IMG/VR virus record: IMGVR_UViG_3300038701_000232
Coordinates: 1-35,672 of that record
From: a virus
Direction: 5' to 3' (one strand)
DNA length: 35,672 nt
How positions within the stretch are numbered: the stretch's first letter is position 1; the number at the start of each line of letters is the position of its first letter. Below the pieces are notes generated by a model. That model had not been told where the DNA came from, made no database searches, and saw nothing but the letters and a program-made list of their open reading frames with translations. The position numbers were made by a program, and so were the translations under genes. Shown piece after piece: positions 1 to 6,771 of this stretch.

Positions 1-128
1 GGACAAGCACAAGGATATGTTTGACGAGGAGGCTTCTGAGGAGGTATTTATGTTATATATGTGCTTAGGCAAGGAAAAGTTTCTCAAGAAACATTGCAGG
101 TTCCCCACAGAAGAGGAACTGGTCAGAA
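1..128. repeat. Terminal direct repeat, left copy
   Basis: Bases 3-128 are identical to 35547-35672 (126 bp). Bases 1-2 are GG, where the right-hand copy has TT. Joining the two copies restores one continuous lysozyme-like gene, so the repeat most likely reflects a circular assembly or a circularly permuted genome rather than a true terminal repeat. The two mismatched leading bases may be assembly noise. Confidence 0.9.
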
Positions 129-226
129 TGTGGAATGGAGGTATATATAAGGGATACACTTATAAGCAGACTAAGAAATATTATAAAAAGTACTTAAGTG
201 TCAAAGATAGAAGATTTAATCTATAG
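2..226 (+). CDS. Lysozyme-like transglycosylase, C-terminal part (continues from right end)
   Basis: This is the downstream part of the gene that begins at 35375. When the terminal repeat is merged the protein is 131 residues. The part seen here carries the helix with the MWNGG motif (about residues 100-104), typical of goose-type/SLT lysozyme-like folds, and a very basic C-terminus. The catalytic Glu lies in the other part. The ATG at 17 is internal and is not the real start. Confidence 0.75.
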   Translation, partial: DKHKDMFDEEASEEVFMLYMCLGKEKFLKKHCRFPTEEELVRMWNGGIYKGYTYKQTKKYYKKYLSVKDRRFNL

Positions 227-449
227 CTACTATAGAGCAGCTATGACTGATTTACGTATAAACGATGATGTCAAGATTATGCAAGAGACTATTAAGTCTT
301 ATGAAGAGGCTGAGATATATGAAGCTTGCGAAGGCATAAGCCGAGCGATAGCTGACTATGTGTTTATACATAACTATTACAAGACAAAAAATAGTACAGA
401 TAAATCAAATTTAATACAGATAAGTTTCGAGAAAGATGATGATAACTAA
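198..449 (+). CDS. Small hypothetical phage protein
   Basis: An 83-residue acidic, mostly helical protein of no recognised family. The longest frame uses a GTG at 198, overlapping the lysozyme gene by 29 bases; an in-frame ATG at 243 is an alternative start giving 68 residues. It overlaps the next gene (start 436) by 14 bases, as expected for tightly packed, translationally coupled phage genes. The C-terminus is lysine- and aspartate-rich. I see no membrane segment, zinc ligands or HTH. Confidence 0.6.
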   Translation: MSKIEDLIYSYYRAAMTDLRINDDVKIMQETIKSYEEAEIYEACEGISRAIADYVFIHNYYKTKNSTDKSNLIQISFEKDDDN

Positions 450-975
450 AGAATTTATAAAAGAAACATTGGAAAGAAAGACTGGGTTAGACCTAAAAAG
501 GAGAACCAGGAAAAGAGAATACGTAAATGTAAGAGCTGTTTGCTTTGAGTTATGCAGAGAATATACAATGGAGTCTCTAGCTAGTATAGGAAAGCTTTTA
601 GATAAGGATCACGCCACAGTAATACACGGCAGAAAAGTGTTTAGTAATTTACACATATATGAACCAAGCGTTTATCAGTTGTATGTGCAGTTTAAGGATA
701 AATACCCAGTAGATTTATATAAAGGATATAAGAGAGAGGTTGTTGTTGAGAAGGCTGACGAAGAGTTGACTCGCAAGTGCATAGAGCTTTACGATAAGTT
801 GCAAGAAACACATAGGCAGCTTGAGATTGCAAATGTAAAGTATGAGAATTTATGCAAGCAAAAGCTAAGCAGGTTTGATTTGGCTGTAGAAGAACTTACT
901 GAGCAGCAGAAAGATATGGCCTATGAAAGATTTATAGCTATGGTGTCTATGGTTAAATCAGCTAGAGTGTATTGA
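436..975 (+). CDS. DnaA domain IV-like DNA-binding protein with coiled coil
   Basis: 179 residues. Residues about 28-68 resemble the C-terminal DNA-binding domain of DnaA: a basic stretch, then a helix with SLASIGKLLDKDHATVIHG, matching the family signature in which the DH(T/A)TVxH segment contacts the DnaA box. No AAA+ domain is present. The second half (about 105-170) is charged helix that probably forms a coiled coil. It sits just before the terminase genes, with 4-base overlap to the next ORF. In DnaA this domain binds origin boxes; here it could bind phage origin or packaging-region DNA, which is inference. Confidence 0.65.
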   Translation: MMITKEFIKETLERKTGLDLKRRTRKREYVNVRAVCFELCREYTMESLASIGKLLDKDHATVIHGRKVFSNLHIYEPSVYQLYVQFKDKYPVDLYKGYKREVVVEKADEELTRKCIELYDKLQETHRQLEIANVKYENLCKQKLSRFDLAVEELTEQQKDMAYERFIAMVSMVKSARVY

Positions 976-1208
976 GAAAACAAAAGAAAAAAATCAAGTT
1001 AACTAAGTGTAACTATGATGCTCAGATATATTGTTTTAGAAATAACTACAGAATATATCCAGTACCAGTTAAGGATGGCTTCAATATACACATAGACCAA
1101 GCACATAAACATTACGAGATAACACAGCTGCATAAGGCTGAAGACATTGACCAGGCAATCTGGGACACATACGAACTAATTTACAATAAGAAAAATGCCA
1201 AAACCTAA
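972..1208 (+). CDS. Small hypothetical protein, TTG start
   Basis: 78 residues starting with TTG at 972 in a TTGA overlap with the stop of the preceding gene. There is no in-frame ATG near this position, and the same TTGA coupling occurs at 23978 and 31697. The N-terminus is very basic (RKQKKKIK), followed by a tyrosine-rich mixed alpha/beta sequence. It overlaps the terminase small subunit start by 14 bases. No family recognised. Confidence 0.55.
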   Translation: MRKQKKKIKLTKCNYDAQIYCFRNNYRIYPVPVKDGFNIHIDQAHKHYEITQLHKAEDIDQAIWDTYELIYNKKNAKT

Positions 1209-1623
1209 GAAACATTCACCTCATATAAAACCTACAGATGGTAGAAAGACCAATGGCAAGAACAAAGAGGGCATAAGAACTGTGCAAGCAAAGAAAGCTA
1301 GTATGACTCCTGCAAGGCTCAACCAAGCTAAAAAAGACCAGATAGGTACTTATGCATTAAAAGCTATGAAGAAGGTGTTTGGTAGTGAGGCTGAGGCCTG
1401 GGAGGCCCTAGCCGAGAAGGCCCAAGACTCTTTTGCTCATATGAACTTATTGTTTCAGTATAGATATGGCAAGCCAATGGACAAGAAGGATGATGATGGT
1501 GCAGCTAAGATACAAGCACCAGTAATAAACTTCTACGCTGCTCCAGAGCAGCTAAGTCAAATGGAAGAGACCATAGACATAGAAGCAGAAGATATAGACG
1601 TAGACGAACTAAATAAAGACTAA
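1195..1623 (+). CDS. terS: Terminase small subunit
   Basis: 142 residues. A basic, Lys/Pro-rich N-terminus (1-45) is followed by a helical segment containing YALKAMKKVFGSEAEAWEAL and FAHMNLLFQYRYGKPMD, a pattern I associate with small terminase or packaging proteins of Bacteroidetes phages, then a highly acidic tail (EAEDIDVDELNKD). Position directly before the large subunit supports the assignment. TerS recognises the packaging site and hands DNA to TerL. ATG at 1195 overlaps the upstream gene by 14 bases. Confidence 0.6.
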   Translation: MPKPKKHSPHIKPTDGRKTNGKNKEGIRTVQAKKASMTPARLNQAKKDQIGTYALKAMKKVFGSEAEAWEALAEKAQDSFAHMNLLFQYRYGKPMDKKDDDGAAKIQAPVINFYAAPEQLSQMEETIDIEAEDIDVDELNKD

Positions 1624-1653
1624 AAACAATTTAACTAGGTTTCAGTTATCATA
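1623..1653 (+). promoter_or_regulatory. Candidate late promoter 1
   Basis: AAAACAA at 1623-1629 and GTTATCATA at 1645-1653, separated by 15 bases. The second block nearly abuts the ATG at 1657. Four more copies precede other structural operons (7143, 15859, 17100, 19227). Spacing between AAAACAA and TATCAT is 17 bases, like a -35/-10 pair. It would transcribe the HNH gene and terL. Confidence 0.6.
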
Positions 1654-1656
1654 TAT

Positions 1657-2241
1657 ATGAAGAATGACATCAGAGTTCTTGTATGGTATTCTAATTTATG
1701 CAGAATCAAGCAAAAGCTTGGAAGAGAGAAAGGTGATGGACATTATTACGAGAGACATCACATAAAACCAAAGTGGATGGGTGGTTCTGATGATAATTCA
1801 AACTTAGTCCTCCTCACTGCAAAAGAACATTATTACGCTCATTATTTTTTGTATTTGTATTATAAGGATAAACCATCTTCTGCTGCGTTTCATAAGATGA
1901 ATAACACGATAAACAATAAATACAGAGATCACAATAAGTATGCAGAATTAAGAGAATTCCAATCAAAGCTTCTATCTGGAAAAAACAATCCATCAAAAAG
2001 AAAAGAAGTTAGAAGAAAAATATCTAAATCTGTCTCTGGAGATAAGAATGGTATGTATGGAAGAACTGGAAGTTTAAATCCTTTTTATGGAAAAACACAC
2101 ACAAAGGAATTTCTCGAAAGAAAGAAAAGACTGCACGGAAACCCAGTAACTTATAATGGTGTTACATATCCATCACTTAGAGATGCTGAAAGGCAAACTG
2201 GAGTGAGTAGATTTTTAATTAAAAAAGCAGTTAATGACTGA
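1657..2241 (+). CDS. HNH homing endonuclease with NUMOD DNA-binding motifs
   Basis: 194 residues. An HNH nuclease core is visible at about residues 28-67 (HHIKPKWMGGSDDNSNLV, then an AKEHYYAH helix). It is followed by NUMOD3-like graspers (about 106-150, with repeated GKNNPSKR / GRTGSLNPFYGKT patterns) and a NUMOD1/IENR1-like C-terminal HTH (VTYNGVTYPSLRDAERQTGV). This is the architecture of free-standing or intron-associated homing endonucleases. The gene separates terS from terL, and its last 8 bases overlap the terL start (ATGACTGA), so it appears neatly inserted with terL translation kept coupled. Confidence 0.85.
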   Translation: MKNDIRVLVWYSNLCRIKQKLGREKGDGHYYERHHIKPKWMGGSDDNSNLVLLTAKEHYYAHYFLYLYYKDKPSSAAFHKMNNTINNKYRDHNKYAELREFQSKLLSGKNNPSKRKEVRRKISKSVSGDKNGMYGRTGSLNPFYGKTHTKEFLERKKRLHGNPVTYNGVTYPSLRDAERQTGVSRFLIKKAVND

Positions 2242-3461
2242 TCAAAACGAAGTAAAAATTCATAAAAAATATGTCCCCCTGTTTTCAAGCGATAGTAGAT
2301 ACTTCGTGATTACAGGGGGACGCTGACCGAGGCTCTGGAAAGTCTTTTGGAGTAGCTGTATTCTTACTTAACCTAACATATGAGAGAGGACACAAAGTCC
2401 TCTTCTCTCGTTATACAATGATGTCAGCACAGACTTCTATTATCCCAGAGTTTATAGAAAAGATAGAACTAATGGGTGTCTCTGACCAGTTCAGAATAAC
2501 TAAGGATGAGATTATAAATCTTACCACAGGAAGCTCTATAATGTTTAAGGGTATTAGAACATCATCTGGAAACCAAACGGCAGCTCTAAAGTCCTTAAAT
2601 GGCGTTACAACCTTTGTATTGGATGAGGCAGAAGAGCTTGTGGATGAAGATGTGTTTGACAAGATAGACTTTTCTGTTAGGTCGCAAGAGAAACAAAACA
2701 GATGTGTACTTATATTAAACCCTACTACAAAGGAGCATTGGATATACCAAAGGTTCTTTCAGACAAATGGCATACCAGATGGCTTTAACGGAGTTGAAAG
2801 AGATATAACTTACATACATACTGACTACAGAGACAACAAAGATAATCTGTCCAAGTCCTTCTTGGATCAGATTATGGAGATGAAGCAGAAACGACCAGAT
2901 AAGTATGTACACCAGATACTAGGAGGATGGTTAGCTAAAGCAGAAGGAACAATCATTAAGAATTGGAGAGTAGGAGACTACATACAGACAGAGCATAGCT
3001 GCTATGGGCAAGATTTTGGTTTCTCAACAGATTTAACAACCCTGGTAAAGCTATCAGTAGATAAGGATTTAAGAAAGGTTTATGTTAGAGAAGCCTATGG
3101 TAAAGCAGGTCTGTCAACCTCAGAGATAGGCAGACTAAATAAGCAAGAGTGTGGACTAGATTTAATTATTTGTGATAGCAGCGAGCCGAGGCTCATCCAA
3201 GAGCTGAAGGCTATGGACATAAACATAAAGCCAACTATAAAGAGGCAAGGAAGCATACTAAGTGGTATAGCACTAATGCAAGACTACGAGATTATAGTAG
3301 ACAGAAAGAGCCACGGAATAATGAGGGAGCTAAACAACTATGTATGGCAAGATAGAAATGAAAAGCCTATAGATAAATTCAATCACTATTTGGATGCCAT
3401 TAGATATGGATTACAATATTTAGTTCAAGGACAAAATTCTGGTAAATATGTTGTAAGATAA
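2234..3461 (+). CDS. terL: Terminase large subunit, reading frame broken in Walker A
   Basis: ATPase-nuclease that pumps DNA into the prohead (Terminase_3/PBSX-like). From ATG 2234 the frame reads 30 residues ending VITGGR and meets TGA at 2324. The rest continues in the +1 frame from GGC at 2331: GSGKSFG completes the Walker A motif, followed by Walker B VLDEAEEL, coupling motif ILNPTT, and the RNase-H-like nuclease (QDFGFSTD, ICDSSEP, LDAIRYG). The seven bases TGACCGA at 2324-2330 lie exactly between the two parts. Skipping them gives canonical GGRGSGKS and a 406-residue protein, the usual length. A +1 frameshift would instead add Asp-Arg and spoil the P-loop spacing. Options: programmed hop, inactivating insertion, or assembly error. 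An internal ATG at 2418 would give a product without Walker A. Confidence 0.85.
2273..2321 (+). repeat. Perfect 10-bp inverted repeat ending at the terL frame break
   Basis: GTCCCCCTGT at 2273-2282 is the exact reverse complement of ACAGGGGGAC at 2312-2321, with a 29-base loop. In RNA this is a GC-rich stem whose 3' arm ends inside the CGC codon immediately before the TGA at 2324. The 3' arm also contains AGGGGG, a Shine-Dalgarno-like run 4 bases before the stop. Confidence 0.75.
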
Positions 3462-3485
3462 AAATATTTATATTATATTTATTCT

Positions 3486-3983
3486 ATGAAGAAATGCACT
3501 TCTTGTAAAAATATTAAATTAACAACTGAATTTCACAAAAATAAATCCAAGAAAGATGGACTTGCTGAGGAGTGTAAGATTTGTAAAAGGATTAGTGCTT
3601 CTGAATATAGATTAAGAAACAAAGACAAAGTAAACAAATATCAAAGAGAATATTCTAAGGCAAGAAAAAAGACCGATCCATTATACAAAATGAAAAGAGC
3701 TATAAGGGTAAGAACTTCCTTAGCTTTTAGAAAAAGTTATTGGACTAAAACTTCTGGCAATTTAAAGATGCTTGGAGCTGAATACGACATAGTCTTTAAT
3801 CATATTCAATCTCAATTTAGCGATGGAATGAATTGGTCTAATCACGGCAAATGGCATATAGACCATATAGTTCCAATATCATCTGCTAATACAAAAGAAG
3901 AATTAGAATTACTATGTCATTATAAAAATCTACAGCCCCTATGGGCTGAAGATAATTTATCTAAGGGAGATAAAATTTTATAA
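3486..3983 (+). CDS. HNH endonuclease with N-terminal zinc ribbon
   Basis: 165 residues. Four cysteines in two CxxC pairs (C4/C7 and C30/C33) form a probable zinc ribbon. A basic central helix follows, then an HNH core at about 120-160: WHIDHIVPIS supplies the first catalytic His pair, NLQPLWAEDN the Asn, and NLSKGDK the closing segment. This is a common phage homing-type HNH. It lies 24 bases after terL and is preceded by an AT-rich segment with ATATTTATATTATATTT, so it may have its own weak promoter. Together with the HNH gene at 1657 it brackets terL. Confidence 0.85.
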   Translation: MKKCTSCKNIKLTTEFHKNKSKKDGLAEECKICKRISASEYRLRNKDKVNKYQREYSKARKKTDPLYKMKRAIRVRTSLAFRKSYWTKTSGNLKMLGAEYDIVFNHIQSQFSDGMNWSNHGKWHIDHIVPISSANTKEELELLCHYKNLQPLWAEDNLSKGDKIL

Positions 3984-3985
3984 TT

Positions 3986-4093
3986 CTTAAACACAGTACC
4001 CATCCTCTTAAACACAGTACCCTCTTAAACGCAGTAGCCTTCAGATCTTTTTCTGGCACTCTTAAACACAGTACCCCCTTAAACACAGTACCC
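3986..4093. repeat. Array of five 16-bp repeats (CTTAAACACAGTACCC)
   Basis: Copies start at 3986, 4007, 4024 (two mismatches), 4061 and 4078, with spacings 21, 17, 37 and 17. A 21-base unique segment interrupts copies 3 and 4. Related single or degenerate copies occur at 19167 (13 bases exact) and as a tandem pair at 25005 and 25020 inside the spanin gene. Read in one frame the unit gives LLNTVP. Irregular spacing and unit length exclude a CRISPR; iterons, a recombination scar or a dispersed phage repeat are possible. Confidence 0.9.
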
Positions 4094-4271
4094 ATATTTT
4101 TGTGCTTTTTCCTTATTTAGACTCATTCCAAATAGCTTATTTAGAATGGATATAAATTAGGGCTTAGGCTTGCATATCTAAAATATTATGCTTATTTGCG
4201 TGCGTGCGTTCCTATTATTACAAAGGTGCGATCAAAAAAAAGCCTATTAAAACAAAAAAAGTCAGTTTTTT
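4094..4271. other. Non-coding AT-rich spacer with hairpin
   Basis: Between the repeat array and the island promoter I see no convincing gene. There is a hairpin at 4124-4148 (CATTC / GAATG outer stem, one C-A mismatch, AAATA / TATTT inner stem, GCT loop) without a clean U-tract, and a short CGTG tandem near 4198-4209. Confidence 0.6.
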
Positions 4272-4302
4272 GCTTGTTTATTAAAAAAGTTTGCTATATT
4301 TG
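4272..4302 (+). promoter_or_regulatory. Host-type (Bacteroidetes) promoter for accessory island
   Basis: TATATTTG at 4295-4302 matches the Bacteroidetes -7 element TAnnTTTG. A TTG at 4274-4276 lies 18 bases upstream as a -33 element. The A-rich leader AAACAAAAAACAAA precedes the ATG at 4333. Confidence 0.7.
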
Positions 4303-4332
4303 TAGGGTATTAATCTTTAAACAAAAAACAAA

Positions 4333-4503
4333 ATGAAAAATCTTTTAACTGCCTTACTACTTCCTTTAGCCTTATTGCTTAATTTATACTTAAATAAATT
4401 AGCGTTTGGGGCAAATGAATTAAATATCATTTTAACGCTTGTAATTTGTATTTTTACTTTTAGCTACATTTATACAGAGTTAACAACTATTAAAAAACAA
4501 TAA
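4333..4503 (+). CDS. Small two-helix membrane protein
   Basis: 56 residues: MKNLLTALLLPLALLLNLYL, then a short polar loop (NKLAFGANELN) and a second hydrophobic segment (IILTLVICIFTFSYIY), ending in a basic tail. Two predicted membrane helices fill almost the whole protein. It is first in the island, behind a host-type promoter, and its stop is one base from the next ATG. A holin-like or inner-membrane role is possible, but nothing specific is shown. Confidence 0.6.
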   Translation: MKNLLTALLLPLALLLNLYLNKLAFGANELNIILTLVICIFTFSYIYTELTTIKKQ

Positions 4504-4504
4504 A

Positions 4505-5221
4505 ATGAAAGCATTAAATTTATTAAGCCCTGGAGCCACAAATGCAAAAACGTCTAAAAATAGCATTAAAACTTTTATCTTATATTTAAGCCCTTACAAC
4601 TTAAACAGCAAAGGTATAAACCTTTGCCCCAAAGCTTCCAAGGGCTGTGCAGCTGCTTGCTTGTATACTGCTGGCCGTGGGGCTTTCTCAAACGTACAAA
4701 AAGCCAGACAAAACAAAACAGAGCTTTATCTAAATGATAAAAAAGGCTTTGTGGTCTCTTTAGCTTTGCAAATTATGAAAGAATATACCAAAGCTAAAAA
4801 AGGCAATTATAAAATTGCCTTTAGATTAAATGGGACTACTGATATTGATTTTGTATACTTATTAAATAAATATGCAAATTTAGATATTAGCACCTTAAAA
4901 GATTTTGCGGTCTTTTATGATTACACCAAAATATTAGGCAAAGCAAAAAAATACCTTAATCATCCAAATTACTTTTTAACCTTTAGTAGATCCGAAACAA
5001 ACGACCAGGACACAAATGAGGCCATTAAATTAGGTATTAATGTGGCCGCAGTTTTTAGTAGTGACCTACCAAAAACCTACAAAGGTGCAAAAGTTATCGA
5101 CGGTGACAAAAGTGACTTATTAATGATATATAATAAAGGTGTTATATTAGGCCTTAAGGCAAAAGGCAAAGCCAAAAAAGATAAAAGCGGCTTTGTAATA
5201 AATACAGATCTACCTTTTTAA
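4505..5221 (+). CDS. GP88-like protein
   Basis: 238 residues resembling the phage GP88 family. It begins with LSPGATNAKTSKN, then YLSPYNLNSKGINLCPKASK with a cysteine cluster C-x6-C-x3-C (LCPKASKGCAAACLYTAGRG) and KARQNKTELYL, patterns I associate with this family. The cluster suggests metal or Fe-S binding, and a distant radical-SAM-like fold has to be considered, but I cannot show it. The biochemical role of GP88 proteins is not known to me. Base composition (TTA leucine, many AAA codons) differs from the flanking phage genes, which suggests recent acquisition. Confidence 0.65.
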   Translation: MKALNLLSPGATNAKTSKNSIKTFILYLSPYNLNSKGINLCPKASKGCAAACLYTAGRGAFSNVQKARQNKTELYLNDKKGFVVSLALQIMKEYTKAKKGNYKIAFRLNGTTDIDFVYLLNKYANLDISTLKDFAVFYDYTKILGKAKKYLNHPNYFLTFSRSETNDQDTNEAIKLGINVAAVFSSDLPKTYKGAKVIDGDKSDLLMIYNKGVILGLKAKGKAKKDKSGFVINTDLPF

Positions 5222-5242
5222 TTAACTTAATTTTTTTATACT

Positions 5243-5401
5243 ATGTTTTTATACAAATTTACTTTAACTTATTTTGACGGCAAAAAAGAAAATTATTACA
5301 AATTTTGTACTCATCCAAAAAAAACTAAAATATACAAACAAGCTTTTAAACTATTAAATGACAATAAAATAAGGCGCTATAGCTACGGCCCAGCAAAATA
5401 A
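5243..5401 (+). CDS. Small basic hypothetical protein
   Basis: 52 residues, rich in Lys, Tyr and Phe (MFLYKFTLTYFDGKKENYYK and onward). It has the look of a small beta-hairpin protein followed by a helix (KIYKQAFKLLNDNK). It sits in the island, 21 bases after the GP88-like gene and in the same orientation. No family recognised; it shares the island's AT-rich codon use. Confidence 0.5.
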   Translation: MFLYKFTLTYFDGKKENYYKFCTHPKKTKIYKQAFKLLNDNKIRRYSYGPAK

Positions 5402-5424
5402 TAATATTAATATATATATATAAA

Positions 5425-5532
5425 ATGATCAAAGAAATAAACAATTGGCACGAAAATTATTTTCAATGCAATTGCGGCTATTTAGTTTCAACTGCTGTAA
5501 ATTATTGCCCCAACTGCGATACAAAAGTTTAA
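5425..5532 (+). CDS. Tiny zinc-ribbon protein
   Basis: 35 residues with CNCG near residues 15-18 and CPNC near 28-31, the four-cysteine pattern of a minimal zinc ribbon. Too small to be an enzyme, so likely a protein- or nucleic-acid-binding adaptor. The ATG at 5425 follows an alternating AT run (TATATATATATAAA), which leaves no clear Shine-Dalgarno, normal for Bacteroidetes. Confidence 0.5.
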   Translation: MIKEINNWHENYFQCNCGYLVSTAVNYCPNCDTKV

Positions 5533-5550
5533 CCTATTAAATTACATAAA

Positions 5551-5745
5551 ATGAAAATAATATCTAAAATAAAAAGCCTATCTATTAAAGATAGATATCG
5601 TATAAGTAAAAGTAAAAAAGCTTTTATAATAATAGATAAAGAAAATAACTACATTTTAACAGATGATCTAAACAGATACAAAAGTATATATATAAAAGAG
5701 GGCGGCTGCTTTGGCTGCTTAGAAACTATTAAAAACGAATTATAA
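5551..5745 (+). CDS. Small basic hypothetical protein of the island
   Basis: 64 residues, strongly basic N-terminal half (MKIISKIKSLSIKDRYRISK), then a beta-like segment (AFIIIDKENNYILTDDLN) and a GGCFGC motif near residue 52-57. The two close cysteines may bind metal or form a disulfide. No family recognised. It lies between two other small genes of the same AT-rich style. Confidence 0.5.
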   Translation: MKIISKIKSLSIKDRYRISKSKKAFIIIDKENNYILTDDLNRYKSIYIKEGGCFGCLETIKNEL

Positions 5746-5764
5746 ACTACTAAAAGAAATAATT

Positions 5765-5986
5765 ATGACAACCGAAAAACACCAAAGAGTACTTAATTTT
5801 TTAAACACTACAACCAATGAAGAGCTTGTTTATTTATTGCAGTGCATAGGATATAAGATAAATATAAACATTGAAACAGATGAAGAAAGCAAGCCCCTGG
5901 ATCAAATGAATACATTTGAGATATGTGAACCACACACAGATATATATTTAAACGGATTAAATATAGATTTTTATATTAAGTATTAA
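5765..5986 (+). CDS. Small acidic hypothetical protein, last gene of island
   Basis: 73 residues. A helical N-terminus (RVLNFLNTTTNEELVYLLQC) is followed by an acidic segment and a beta-rich C-terminus (DIYLNGLNIDFYIKY). No family recognised. It is the last gene before a strong terminator at 6009, so it closes the island transcript. Confidence 0.5.
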   Translation: MTTEKHQRVLNFLNTTTNEELVYLLQCIGYKININIETDEESKPLDQMNTFEICEPHTDIYLNGLNIDFYIKY

Positions 5987-6008
5987 ATAGCTCTTAAAAC
6001 ACTTAATT

Positions 6009-6033
6009 AAGCCCCTTTTTGGGGCTTTTTTAT
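6009..6033 (+). terminator. Intrinsic terminator closing the accessory island
   Basis: AAGCCCC-TTTTT-GGGGCTT stem followed by a T-run. It is a strong rho-independent terminator immediately downstream of the island's last gene. Confidence 0.9.
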
Positions 6034-6321
6034 TACCCTAATTTTATTTATCTTTTTCTGTAAGCTATTGATAAAGAAAGGTGGTGAAAAATGTAGGTAT
6101 AAGTAACCCTCTTAAACCCCTATAAACCCTATTTAAACTCCTTCTAAGCCTCAAACTCTTTTAAGATATATCAAACATCCATATTCAGATAAAGTGTGAG
6201 AAATCGGTTTATTAACGTAAAATGGGATGTTGCCTCTTGTATTACCCCATTTCTATGAATTCAAACTCTTTTGGTTTTAAATCGATTAACCAGGTTAGAA
6301 AAATATATGAGAAACGAGTTT
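6034..6321. other. Non-coding spacer between island and GIY-YIG gene
   Basis: No supported gene. It holds a degenerate CTCTTAAAC / TATTTAAAC cluster (6109-6140) resembling the 16-bp repeat family, two copies of TCAAACTCTTTT (about 6152 and 6260), and a 7-bp hairpin AAATGGG / CCCATTT at 6220-6252. The minus-strand GIY-YIG gene ends just to its right, so part of it may be that gene's 3' end and terminator. Confidence 0.5.
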
Positions 6322-6771
6322 CTACTTACTATGTTGCTTATTGTATTTAGGATTAGCAGACTCTATTAGTCTACGTTCAACATTTAGTCTTACCGCTTCA
6401 TTTTCTATGTGTGAGTATACGTCAAATGAGTCGAAGTCTTTGTCTTCTATGTGTTGACCTATTCTAGAGGCCAGGCACCTAGTCTGGCCGACATAAACTA
6501 GTGTGTTTTCTTTGTATAGCCTATATACGCAAGGAGAATTAAAGTACTTCATCGAGAACCTATTGGATGACATCTTATCGTTTATAGTTCTCTTAGCGGA
6601 CTTCATATTAAGCAAGTCTGATATTTCGTTCTCAAGCTCGGAGTCTTGCTGTATAATTCTGCCATTTCGTTTTACTTTAGGCTTTCGTTGTGACTCAAGC
6701 CTAGATACCTCGATGTCTACAGACTTGTTGAATGATTTTCTACCTACTTTGTTTCTTTTTTTATAATACAT
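6322..6771 (-). CDS. GIY-YIG family endonuclease
   Basis: 149 residues on the minus strand, the only convincing gene in that direction. The basic N-terminal 75 residues are probably DNA-binding. The GIY-YIG domain follows: VYRLY (82-86), VYVGQT (92-97), a conserved Arg near 98-103, then a His-rich helix and a Glu in the ENEAVRLNVERRLIE helix, ending ANPKYN as in UvrC/homing GIY-YIG domains. Being alone and opposite to all its neighbours suggests a mobile endonuclease. It could promote homing or attack competitor phage DNA. Confidence 0.85.
   Translation of the reverse strand: MYYKKRNKVGRKSFNKSVDIEVSRLESQRKPKVKRNGRIIQQDSELENEISDLLNMKSAKRTINDKMSSNRFSMKYFNSPCVYRLYKENTLVYVGQTRCLASRIGQHIEDKDFDSFDVYSHIENEAVRLNVERRLIESANPKYNKQHSK

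Noticed and set aside
2324-2326. UGA reassigned to an amino acid
   Set aside because: Many other genes end with TGA (for example 2241, 17095, 31700), and read-through would not restore the terL frame.
2315-2330. RF2-type +1 frameshift at CGC TGA C in terL
   Set aside because: It would give GGRDRGSGKS, spoiling P-loop spacing, and CGC is not slippery. Kept as a second option, less favoured than a hop or an insertion.
1657-2330. Group I intron spanning the HNH gene and terL break
   Set aside because: The terL N-terminus (MTDQNEV...VITGGR) lies downstream of the HNH gene and next to the break, so no intron-sized insert separates the exons.
3986-4093. CRISPR array
   Set aside because: Units are only 16 bases, spacers are 0-21 bases and irregular, and no cas genes are present.
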